From Pyrocephalus nanus (lineage: Eukaryota > Chordata > Aves > Passeriformes > Tyrannidae), in the NCBI GenBank assembly GCA_038380795.1, contig CM076259.1, forward strand, positions 27,882,977 to 27,946,976: a stretch of DNA of 64,000 bases, in the 5' to 3' direction. Below the pieces are notes generated by a model that did no database searches, was not told the origin of the DNA, and was given only the letters and a program-made list of their open reading frames with translations. Below, piece after piece: positions 1 to 10,000 of this stretch. The first letter of the stretch is position 1; every line of letters starts with the position of its first letter. The position numbers and the translations under genes were made by a program.

Positions 1-1057
1 GAGGCCCAATACAAGTTCATCTACATGGCCATCTGCCAGTTCATAGAGGCAACCAAGAAAAAGCTGGAAATTATCCAGGTGAGAAAGGGGACTCTAGTGT
101 CCTGTGAGCCTAGGACTGCATGGTGTTGTCTTTGAGCCCAAGTGCTCTGTTTTACAAGCTTTAAGCTAACAGTGGGACCTACACAGACTGCAATGGTGCA
201 GCAAGATCTGAGTCCCTGTTCCCCTCTTTTGAGACTTTTAAGTTCAGGGGACAACATTAGCAGCTCAAGTACCATCTCCACCAAGTACTGTTCTGTTACA
301 AGCTCAGTCTAGGACATGCAAAAACTTTGCCCTCTCCTTTCTTCTTCGTCTTTCACATCCCAATTCTGCAGTTGCAGGATTTTTTCCTGCTGGCTGATAA
401 GTGGCATCTTTATCTCTCCTTGTGGCCTCTGGCAGCATCCAGTAGCTGCCGCTGTTTTAATATTCTTTAGCTGACATTTGGCGCTCTCAGGCAAATTCCA
501 GTGCCTCCAGAGATTTGTTGCTCCACTGTTCTCTCCTGTACAAGGCTGTGTTTGCATTCCTGCTGCTCCTCTCTGACAGCAGCAGACAGAATGCACTGAG
601 CCTGGGGACTTCAGCAATCCACCAACCTCCACGGAGGTCCTGGCACAAAGCGTGGTTTAACAGCCAGAACTCATCCATGGTGCCTCACATGCATCTCCCA
701 GACCACACTCCTCTCAGCCTGTTTTTTCTCTTCTGTAGTCTCAGAAAGGCAAGCCAAACGAGTGTGAGTATGGGAACATCTCCTACCCCCCTGCAGTGAG
801 GAATGCACATGCCAAGGTTTCACGAAAACCCTCCAAGTAAGAGCCTCCCCTAAACCCAGCTGTGCCTCCCTCTGGCAACTGCCTGCCTGCTGGCTTGGCT
901 GGCTTTTTCCTCTTCCTCACTTTTTCCATTATTTTTCTCCGGGTCTTACAGGCAGAAGGAGTCAACGGTTTATGAGAACTTGGGGAAAAAGGAGGAGAAG
1001 GTGCGAAAACAGCACTCCTCAGAGAAGAAGCTGAAAGGCTCACTAAAGAAAAAATAA
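1..1057 (+). CDS. PTPN6: Protein tyrosine phosphatase SHP-1, C-terminal exons (partial)
   Basis: Only the 3' part of the gene is in the window. Coding exons are 1-78 (open at the window edge), 739-836 and 952-1057 (stop TAA at 1055), joined by GT-AG introns in consistent phase. The first exon encodes the end of the phosphatase domain ([20 protein letters not shown]), which is diagnostic for the SHP-1/SHP-2 family. The tail carries two tyrosine motifs, [10 protein letters not shown] and TVYENLGKK, which match the SHP-1 C-terminal phosphotyrosine sites (human Y536 and Y564 region) rather than SHP-2. A lysine-rich end ([10 protein letters not shown]) fits the SHP-1 tail, which is known for nuclear and lipid-raft targeting. 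SHP-1 dephosphorylates ITIM-receptor signalling partners in blood cells. The convergent neighbour PHB2 confirms synteny. Identification is very secure; the N-terminal SH2 domains lie outside the window. Confidence 0.95.
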
Positions 1058-1665
1058 TGATAATTGCAGGTAGCCCCGTGGAGGTTTTGAACCTGGACTG
1101 GACTGGAGCTCACATCCTGACTGGCCTGTTTCACATTCCTTGCTCTTGGACTGGAACTAGGCCTTCCCCTTCTCTTCCCTGCCAGCTTTCAGTGCTCTGA
1201 ACCAGACTGCTTTCCAGCTCAGCTGACCGACTTCACGGTCCCTTGCCTGTGCAGGCGAGCAAAGTCTCTCACTGCCCCCTCGTCATTCATTAGCAGGAAA
1301 AAAAATCAGGCCCTTTCTTTCCTTTGTTCCCTGAGCACTGAGGCCTTAACTCACCTCTGCTGTGTCAGCTTCTTGAGGAAGAGCTAAGGAAGGTCATCAC
1401 AGGAGCTGCCTCTCTGCCCACTGCTGTGAGTTAGTTTAGCCTGTTAGTGTTCCCTGAAGCCTCAGCTTTTAAAGTATGGAGGTTTTGGCCTGTTTCAGCT
1501 CAGCTCCTCAGCAATTCAAAGGAAGCTTCTTCTTAATACCAACCCTCTGCCCTACGATCCTCCTACTCTGATCCTTCAACTGGATGCTGTAAATATACCA
1601 GAATTGGATATGATGGCCACATTTTCTTGTTTGTTTGTAAATAAACTTGTATTTGTTTGACTACT
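1058..1665 (+). other. PTPN6: PTPN6 3' UTR with AATAAA signal
   Basis: Non-coding sequence follows the PTPN6 stop. A canonical AATAAA lies at 1640-1645, followed by a T/G-rich stretch, so cleavage is expected near 1660. No other gene is seen here. Confidence 0.75.
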
Positions 1666-4079
1666 GAGTACCTAAAAGTTTTCCCTATAATTTCTTTTTG
1701 GCTATAGTTGTACTCCTGATTTCACCTGCAAGACTTACAGGAACGTCTCTAGCTTAGTCTTCATGACTTCCAGCAACCTTCAGGCTCCTGAACAGAATTA
1801 TGGTGGCTCCCTGCTGGGAGGCTTTAGTGTTGGTGGCTGTCAGGGAATGACAAACTCTGATGTGGCTTTTGCACCTAAATTTTGCTTGTGGGTTTTCAAT
1901 CCTTGAATGGACAAAGCCACAGCTGCTGTGACCTAGTGCTGGTAAAGGTGCCACTTGCAGCAGCAGCCCGGACCAAAGGCTTCTGGAGGCCCCTTCCCAC
2001 CATGATTCATATCTATAATTCTGTGAATGCCAGAGGGCATTCCTTAGTGCTGGAGCCTATCCTTGGTCATTAGAATGGCAGTCAGCACAGAACCATTTGG
2101 GAGAATGCTGAGAGAATCTGGATAAAGACACAGCAGGAGTGCAGACCTGAACCTTTCTGTGGCAGCTGGCTTAGGTGGCAGAGAATGCGCTCTGGAGTGG
2201 GGATTTTAGGACCAGGCTCTCTTCTCTCAGTTTAGAGCACAAATCCAGACTGGGGAAAGGGCAGAAAAGAGAAGGAACGGGACGAACCTTAACTCTGTTC
2301 CACACTGTAATACAGTGGTAATTGCCATTGTGCCTGCAAGGTGACTGCCTGGGAGCTGCCAAGGTGAAGCAGCTGCCAGCCTGTACAAACCAGCTGGAAG
2401 CAGGCACTGCATCCTTGTAACCCTGTCACCTGCCCAAGGACATGTCCACACTCTGCACTTGACAGGAGGGAGCAGGGACCCCTCAGCAAGGCAGTGGCAG
2501 TAGGGTGATTTAGGCAATTTCAGCAAAGTCTCCTGCTTTGATCCGGTGCCAACAGAGCCAAGGCACGGTTGGACAGTGTACAAGGGAGGGGACAAACTTT
2601 GTGGATGCTGCAGTGATTTCAGGCACGCTAACACATGGAATAGCATCCCCCAAGCCAATACTGCACAGCACAGGTTCAGCAATTACAGACTTCCAAGATG
2701 AAAGAACTCATCCTGGTAGAAAAAGCAACTTCACTCTATGCCTAGGCAACAGGCAAACTTACAAGGGACAGATCACAGCCCCAAGGAATGCCACATGCTG
2801 TCCTGCACATGCTAGGAGACATTCTGCTCCTCCTCAGCTGCAAACTCTGCCTCAAGCAAGCAAAGGCAGAAACAATGCCAGAGCATTTTTGAGTTCAGCA
2901 GCTGGTGCTGGAGCATGTGGCTGAGAAAGTTCCCTAGGATAAAGACACATACCAGAGACACAATATAATGGGGGGAAGGACACTGCTTGCCCTCATTTGA
3001 TATGGCAAGAAACTTGCTTGGAAGCATTTAGAAGCTAAAAGACAGTTTGTAAGCAGACCCTCTTCCCATGTGCCAGACTTTAGCTTCCCTTGCCCTGTGA
3101 GCCAATAGGGATGTGCATTTACCAGCTGGCTTTGCAATTCTGCTGCCACCAGAGGAAGAGGCAGGAAAGGGACAGTGGGGAAAGCAATGGGCAAAAGTAA
3201 AGATGCATGGAAGGAGGTGTACTATGTTTCACCTCTAAGCAACGCCAGATACCCTCATCTAAGTCATGGGGAGGGGACTAAAGTCCTAGTCTAAGGAAAC
3301 ACCTGTCTTTGCTTCAAATTCCTGGGTATCTACAACAGGCAGGATTCAACTCTCTTCCTTCTTAAAAAGCTGCCACAGCCTAAAGCAAGGCATACCAAGG
3401 ATTAGTTTAAACTCTACCTGAAGCTTGAAAATGAAGACATCTTGTGGAGCAAGCTCAGGTTCCTGAGAACCTCATTTGTGTTCAAATCCCTGAACTTAAT
3501 GTGTCCATCTACAGAGAAATTAGACTGAAAAAGAACTTTCATGATTGTACATCAAGAAATGCAGCACTGAAATGAGAAGTCCGCTCTGCTTTACACAGGC
3601 ATTAGGATGGCTACTTGAAAATGCGTTTTCAAAGCTGGTTAAAAAAAATTTGTGCTTCCTTGATGTTGCAAGTCAAAATATGTGGGTATTAGTTATGGCT
3701 GTGACTGCTGGTAAGTTTAAAACCAAGAATCCATAGATTATATCTTGTGCTCTGCCTCACCAGAGGAAGAGGTCCCTAAACGCCCCTCTTTTTCAATGGT
3801 GAGCTCAACTTGGAGTTGTTTGTAAAAAGAGATGGTCTCATGGGTGGCTGTCTTGACCGTCATGACCGTGAAATATTTGAGTTGAAAATCTTTGGTGATA
3901 TAAGAAAAACTGTCAGTATAGCTACTCCCCTGGACTTGGGGAGAGCAGACTTTAGGCTACTCAAGGAAGTAGTCAATAAGGTCTCCTGAGATTCCACTTT
4001 TGAGGACAGTGGGGTACATAAAAGCTGCTTACCTTCTAAGGGCTTTCTTTCAAAAGCACAGGGGCATGCAATAATAATG
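1666..4079. other. Intergenic DNA, no gene recognised
   Basis: Stretch between PTPN6 and the first CR1 copy. It holds only short, uninformative open frames on both strands. I found no recognisable coding exon, tRNA or mobile element. In mammals the miR-200c/141 hairpins lie between PTPN6 and PHB2; their seeds were looked for on both strands here and not seen. Confidence 0.5.
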
Positions 4080-4210
4080 TTCACAGAACAGTCCGAGTTG
4101 GAAAAGATCCACAAGGATCATCAAGTCCAATTCTTCAGTAAATGGCCTGTAAGGGAATCAAACCTACAACCTTGGCAATATTGGCCCCATGCTCTAACCA
4201 GCAGAGCTAA
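4080..4210 (-). mobile_element. CR1 LINE 3' fragment
   Basis: The + strand reads as the reverse complement of a CR1 3' end (cacagaacagtccgagttgg, then a phrase equivalent to 'atcatcaagtccaa'), so the element is in minus orientation. It continues with the segment seen in some avian CR1 subfamilies (aatcaaacctacaaccttgg). About 130 bp, with an uncertain right edge. Confidence 0.65.
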
Positions 4211-4449
4211 TTTCCAGGTCAGTGTATTGGAAGTCAAGCAGCTGAGGGAGAAGGCTGGCTCTGCTGAGCAGGGATCTCTCTCTTTCTGCAACTTAGCAGA
4301 AAGTGTGTGGACTTTGGAAACAAGGACAGGCTAGATGGGAGGATGACAGACATGCTACTTGCCTCTATAGGGAGCATATCTGTATGGCCCAAGCTCAGGT
4401 GAAGCTGAAGGGTAAGATGTTAAATGTTTTAAATATGTTAACAGCAGGA

Positions 4450-6098
4450 GGAAGGCTAAAGGAAACATTGGTCTGTTCCTTGATGAGGTAGGTCACCTGC
4501 TCCCCAAATAGTGATGCAGATACTTAGTGCTGCCTTTGACACCGATGATGGGCCCTGGGATGCATGGAGCCCTGGGCTGGATGGCCACAGCTGGGAAAGT
4601 CATAAGCTCATGGCTGACTTAGAACTTGAATGCGATTTGCTGCTGCAACTGAACACAAAAAGTCTATGGGGCTCAAAGGGATTCATCCCAGGATAGCAAA
4701 GAGTTGGTTGATGTTACTCCAAGACTTCTGTTATTTATCAAAAACCTTGGGAATCTGTAGAGGTCCCAGTCAACTGGAAGCTGGCAAATGTTGTCCCAGT
4801 TTTCAACAGCAAGAAATAAGACCTTGTTAATTACAGGCCTATCAGTCTCACTCTGGTGCCTGGTAAAACTGTGGAGATTATTCTGGGAGTTATTGAAACA
4901 GACTTGAAAGACAATGGTTGTTGATCAAAGTCTGCATGAGTTCTTGAAGTCATGACTTACTAACAATAACCAAAAATCTCTCACGACAAGGTTACCCACC
5001 TAGTAGTCAAAGGGAAGGCAAATGAGTTGTTTTTTTTTTTAATTTTAGCAAAGCTTTTGATGCTGGCTCTCACTGTATCCCAAACAGTGCTCAGCAAGCA
5101 GCTCGACACAAACACAGTACAGTGGGAGAACAGTTGGCTGAGGGGTCAGGCTCAAAGGGTTGTAAGCTCATGGTCAGTCACTAGCAGTGCTCCCCAGGGT
5201 TTTAGGGCCTGTTCCCTTCAAAGCTTCTTCTAATGACCTGGACACAGGAGTCAGCCGTGCACTAAGCTTGCTGATAACACTGAATTAGAAGCTGTTGATT
5301 CCCTCAAGGGGACAGAGCCCTGACAGAGAGGTCTTGATAGACGAGCATGCTCAACAATCATCAGCCATGTGAAATTTAACAAGGACAAATACCAAGTTCT
5401 GCACCCAAAACAGTGTAACCCCAGATGTAAATACAGACTGGGGGACAAGAGACTGGAGTGCAGCTCTGCAGAAAGGGATCTGGGCATTTTGGTTGATGGC
5501 AGGCTCTGTGAGCCAGCAGGGTGCCCTGCCAGGCAAAAGGGCCAGCGTTATCCCAGGGTGCATTAGGCACAGCATAGTTAACCAGCCAAAGGAAGCGATG
5601 GCCCCACTGTACTCAGCATTGGTCCAGCCTCACCATCAGTACTGTGTGCAGTTCCAGGCTCCAGGACAAAAGGATATAAAAAACATGACAACGTGTCCAA
5701 AGAGGGCAACAAAGACCACAAAAGGCAGCATGATTTACAAGGAGCAGCTAAGGATACAAGGCTAGTTCAGCTTAGAGGAAAACAGGGGCTGACCTCATTG
5801 CTCAACACCGGGAGAGGAGAGGGAGGTACTGAACTCTTCTCCTTGGTGTCCAGCAACGGGACATGAGGGAATGCCTTGAAGCTACATCAGGGGAAGTTCA
5901 GATTGGGTATGAGGAAAAAGGACTTCACTTACAGGATGGTCAGGCTCCCACAGGAAGCAGTCATGACCCTGAGATGGCTCTGGTCAAGATGTGCTTAGAC
6001 AATGCTCTTACAACGTTTAGGTTGCCCTGTGTGCAGTGAAGAGCTGGACTTGATCATATTTGTGGGTTCCTTCCAACTCAGGATATTGTATGATTCAA
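4450..6098 (+). mobile_element. 5'-truncated CR1 LINE with decayed reverse transcriptase
   Basis: Long CR1 copy in plus orientation. It passes through the typical degraded ORF2 phrases (an equivalent of 'aaaccttgggaatctgtaga', 'ttttagcaaagcttttgatg', 'tttgctgataacactgaatt', 'gcaacaaagacc') to the CR1 tail ending in ccaactcaggatattgtatg near 6098. Many frameshifts and stops show that it is inactive. The left edge is vague: similarity fades between about 4300 and 4600. It makes up much of the PTPN6-PHB2 intergenic space. Confidence 0.85.
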
Positions 6099-6248
6099 AG
6101 TCCTAAATCTTAGTATAGGGCAGCACAGTGAGACAGGGAGGAAGCTAGCCCTGAAAGCAGACAAGATCTTGATGCTGAAACCCAAGAAAAGAAGAGAGCA
6201 AAGTCGGTGGAGGGAGATTTGTCTTATACTTTTAGCCAGGAAAACAGT

Positions 6249-6295
6249 ATGCATACATATACATATATATACACACACAGAGTATACATGTATAT
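6249..6295. repeat. TA/CA-rich microsatellite
   Basis: Alternating purine-pyrimidine run of mixed AT, CA and TG dinucleotides just downstream of the CR1 copy. Short and imperfect. Confidence 0.7.
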
Positions 6296-6559
6296 GCTTC
6301 TGTGACCTGGAAAAGCAGGTAAACCTATACTCATCTCTAGCACTTATAGTTGGCTAAGAAACCAGCCCTGGTCACCCACACAGCTATATGAGCATCCACA
6401 CCTCCTCATTCTCTTCCTACCCCGTGATCAACCAGTGAACAGGAGAGTATTTCTCTTGTTCTCTTCCCTTCAACATCCTCATTCTGTTTTCAACCAAATA
6501 AAATCTCCATTCCATCTTCCCCTACACAACATCTTTTTTCAGGCACTAAGCACACTTAG

Positions 6560-7096
6560 ACACAATGTAAATTTGTTTTTCTTTAATTTTTACAAATGTT
6601 TGAAAGCATCACTGACAGGCAGTGACACAAATAGATACTCCAGCAGTGACAGGCACCCAATGAATGGCATTTTCCTGAATTCAGTCCCAGGTTCTCTTGG
6701 GATCAAGAGTGAAACAAATTTACTACAAAAAAAAAGCCTGGTGCTGATGGCAGCAGAACTCCCTCACTTGACCAAAAAAGAATTCCAATATCCTACAGAA
6801 ATCTAAAGATTAATGAAGATTAGAGGCAAATTACTATATCCACATGGGTTAATACCAGTCCCATGTCTCCTCTCCAAACATAACTGGTGGGGTGAGGAAG
6901 GAATTACAGCTGCCTACAGGCAAAGCCCATTCCTGTAACTGATCACCACAGATGGAGCAGGGGCATGGGGACCAAATCTGGCTATTGGATTAAAAACTTC
7001 AAAGTGAGGGCAAACAATGCTAGTGGAGGGAGTTCAAAGATCCTCACTCTTATCTTCTGCTGGCCAGCAACACTGGTTCTCGGAGTCTTCAGCTTT
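6560..7096 (-). other. PHB2: PHB2 3' UTR (end inferred)
   Basis: Sequence downstream of the PHB2 stop on the minus strand. An ATTAAA hexamer (TTTAAT at 6582-6587 on +) is the best polyadenylation signal; no AATAAA was found. The extent is therefore an inference. Confidence 0.4.
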
Positions 7097-10000
7097 TCAT
7101 TTCTTTCCTTTGAGTAGGAGACTGTCACTGAAAGAGAGACAGACAGCAGTCATTAGTCCAGAAAGCACAAGCAAAGCTGAAACAGCCCCTCACTACAGAT
7201 TTTAGGGTATGGGGTGTCACACCCAAAGGACCTGGACCTCCAAGTCCTTCCTATTAGGTATTTTTTTTGAAAGCCCCTTAAGCCTTCTGGAATGAGTAAG
7301 ACAGAATCTGGTCAGAGGTGACAACAAAGGATCTTCTCAGAGATCCCACAGAGAAAAAAACAGCTCTGGTTTCCCTTCTCGATTCTAAGAAACCTAAGCT
7401 TTTAGCTGCATCTTATTTTAGCTCAGCTGGCACTGTCTTTTTCACTAAACACTGGACAGATTAGGCAAAGCCATAAATTCCTGCCAGCTCTGAAAGCAGG
7501 AAATGGAGATTTCTAGCGTGGACTGGAAAGCTTTTGGAGAGTAACAAGAGCATCTTTCCTAAAGAACATTACCCCAAGCTAACACAAATTCCTATGATCA
7601 TCTGCCTGCCTTCTTACAGCTCTCTTTGCCACAAACACAGGATGTCCTGTAGAGGTGTGACAGATCAGGGAACGGTCCTCAGTTGCTCCTGCCTTTGCCA
7701 AGCAAGGTTCCTTATGGGACACACATGGAGCTCCAATTACTGAGTATCTCCTACTTGATGTAGATGTTTGTTTGACCCCTGTAAGGAAAGCTTCAAGCTT
7801 CACATCACAAATAGGAATTGAGGTAGAGATGGAATAAACTTCCTGGAGCCAAAAAGGTCCAAGCCAAAAATATCCCAGGCACCAGGGAAAACAGCAACAC
7901 CTTTATTCCAAGTACTAACAAAATGATCAAAACATAAAGAGCCTTACCTTCCTCTGTGTCAGCAAATGCAGTAAGCGGTGGAGGGTGGGAAGAAAAAAAA
8001 ACGAGTAAGTTGATTAGATTTAACAAAAATCCCCATTTCCACTGTAAGAAAGACTGCTCCCTACTAGGCTGTGTCCTCTGGCATCAGGCTCCCTCTCAGA
8101 GAAAAGATCCTGAGGGAGCTCCAGAGAGGGGACCAGCTTCCCAGGTAGGGTGCAGACAAATCCAGCCATCCAGCCTCTTTACCTGGTGAAGCCCTCATCC
8201 TGCAGGTTCAGTACCAAGTTATCTGCTGTGAGATACACGCGGTTTTGTGAGGCAGCAATCTGAAAGAGAAATCCATTATGGAGATGGCATAAGGGACTAT
8301 AAATGCACAAGGAGCAATAGCACTAGGAATTTATCTCCCCCTCCAGACACAGCACTCCTGTTTATTCACTTCAGATTTCAGTTCAATCAATGCAATTCCC
8401 CAAAACAACTCTGTAACTTCCTGACTTCCCATCCCAGAAGCCATCAGACTTTCCAAAAGAAGCGCTCATTCTGTCTCTGTCACAAAGACCTTCGATCCCA
8501 CACTTATCTGTCCCCTTTTCTCAGCCTGCAGGGAACCAGGAGCTTTTGGTGGCTGTAGCTGAGTGCGGGTGATGGAATCTGATGTGGATCTGGCTTTGTC
8601 ACATGAAGGGCATGAACTCTTAGCCTCACATCTAATTGCAGATCATCTTAAGCTCTACATGAGCAGAAATAGCTGGGCAGGAGCAAAGATCAGGACAGGG
8701 CAGATCACATTCGCCTTAAATTCATCATATGGCCACTGGGCTGGGGTGACAGGACAAGGACTGCAAAGGACAAAGGGAATTCTGTGCCCCAATGCTCACC
8801 GTTTTTGAGATGTTTTGAGCAGCTCGGATCTTACGTAGCTTGATGTAGCCTGGATTCCTGCTGAGAGCTTCCCCAAGGTACAGAGGAACAAAGTTAAGGA
8901 AAACCTGCAAACACAACCTGCCTACCCTCAAGGAATTCTTCCTAAGCCATACTAAAAAACATCTTGGGGGCTAAAAATAAACCTCTATCCCAGTAACATG
9001 GGCCTTTGGGCAGGCATATTTTTACTTCTCCAAATCAAGAACATTATGGATTATGGTCCTACCCAGCCAATAAAAGTTAAACCTTATAGCAGGGAGTGAA
9101 AGCTCACGGCCTTCTCTGCTCTGACCTGCAACCTCAGGCGAACCTCACTCCAGCCAACTGGAGAAGTGGGGGAATAAATAACAGTGACCTACTTGAAGCT
9201 TTCATCCGATCACAGTCTCCTGAGCATGAGCTCAGTGTGACGGATTCTTACGACTGTCAAGCTCACAAGCTACATCCCACAAAATCTCCCGAAGCAGGAT
9301 ATCATCTTGGCAGCCGTCGCTTCCCCCTCAGCCTGAACTATCTTCTGCTTCTGCTCCTGCTTGGCCTTCTCCACCAGGAACTGGGCGCGCTGTGCCTCCT
9401 GCTGGGCTGCAGGGAGAAGGAACACATGCATTGGAACCACATCGTGTCTTCTGAGCCACCAGAACCTGAGCGTGGAGGCCCAGGGGCTCTGCTTCCAAAA
9501 GCACCTATGGCATTCTGGGACCACATCCACAAGTACAAAATGTATCTGAGTGCGCTTTACCTGAAGTAAACTCCACAGCATCCAGACCCTCCACACGTAA
9601 TCACCACAGGGAGTAACATATTCCCACTCTGAAGAGGAACCCTAGTCTTGGGAACTCAGTCCCTCCAACAGTCTATCCTATCAGCTATGGCCCAAAGCTT
9701 GCTGATATACAGTAAACCTGTTCAGCTCCATTACTAAGGAGGCTGTGATTTATAACTCTGTACCTGTACTGATACAAAAGCAGTGACACAGTAGCCCAAA
9801 TTCTACTTCCTTGTTTAATAATTCAGTGAAAAGGCAAAGGCAATCCACCCTTTTCAGGCACAAATGGAACTCACCCACTTGCTTAGCCTCCACAGCTGCT
9901 GTGTATTCACGACTGAAACTAAGCTCTGTGATAGCCACATCATCCAGGATGAGGCTGAAATCCTTGGCTCTCTCTGTCAGTTCTCGCCTAATGAGCAGGG

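Noticed and set aside
4140..4200. tRNA-like phrase (aatcaaacctacaacc)
   Set aside because: It is part of a CR1 3' region, and no cloverleaf can be formed around it.
1666..6560. Expected miR-200c/miR-141 hairpins between PTPN6 and PHB2
   Set aside because: Neither the TAATACTG nor TAACACTG seed region in a hairpin context was found on either strand; absence could be real or the hairpins could lie elsewhere.
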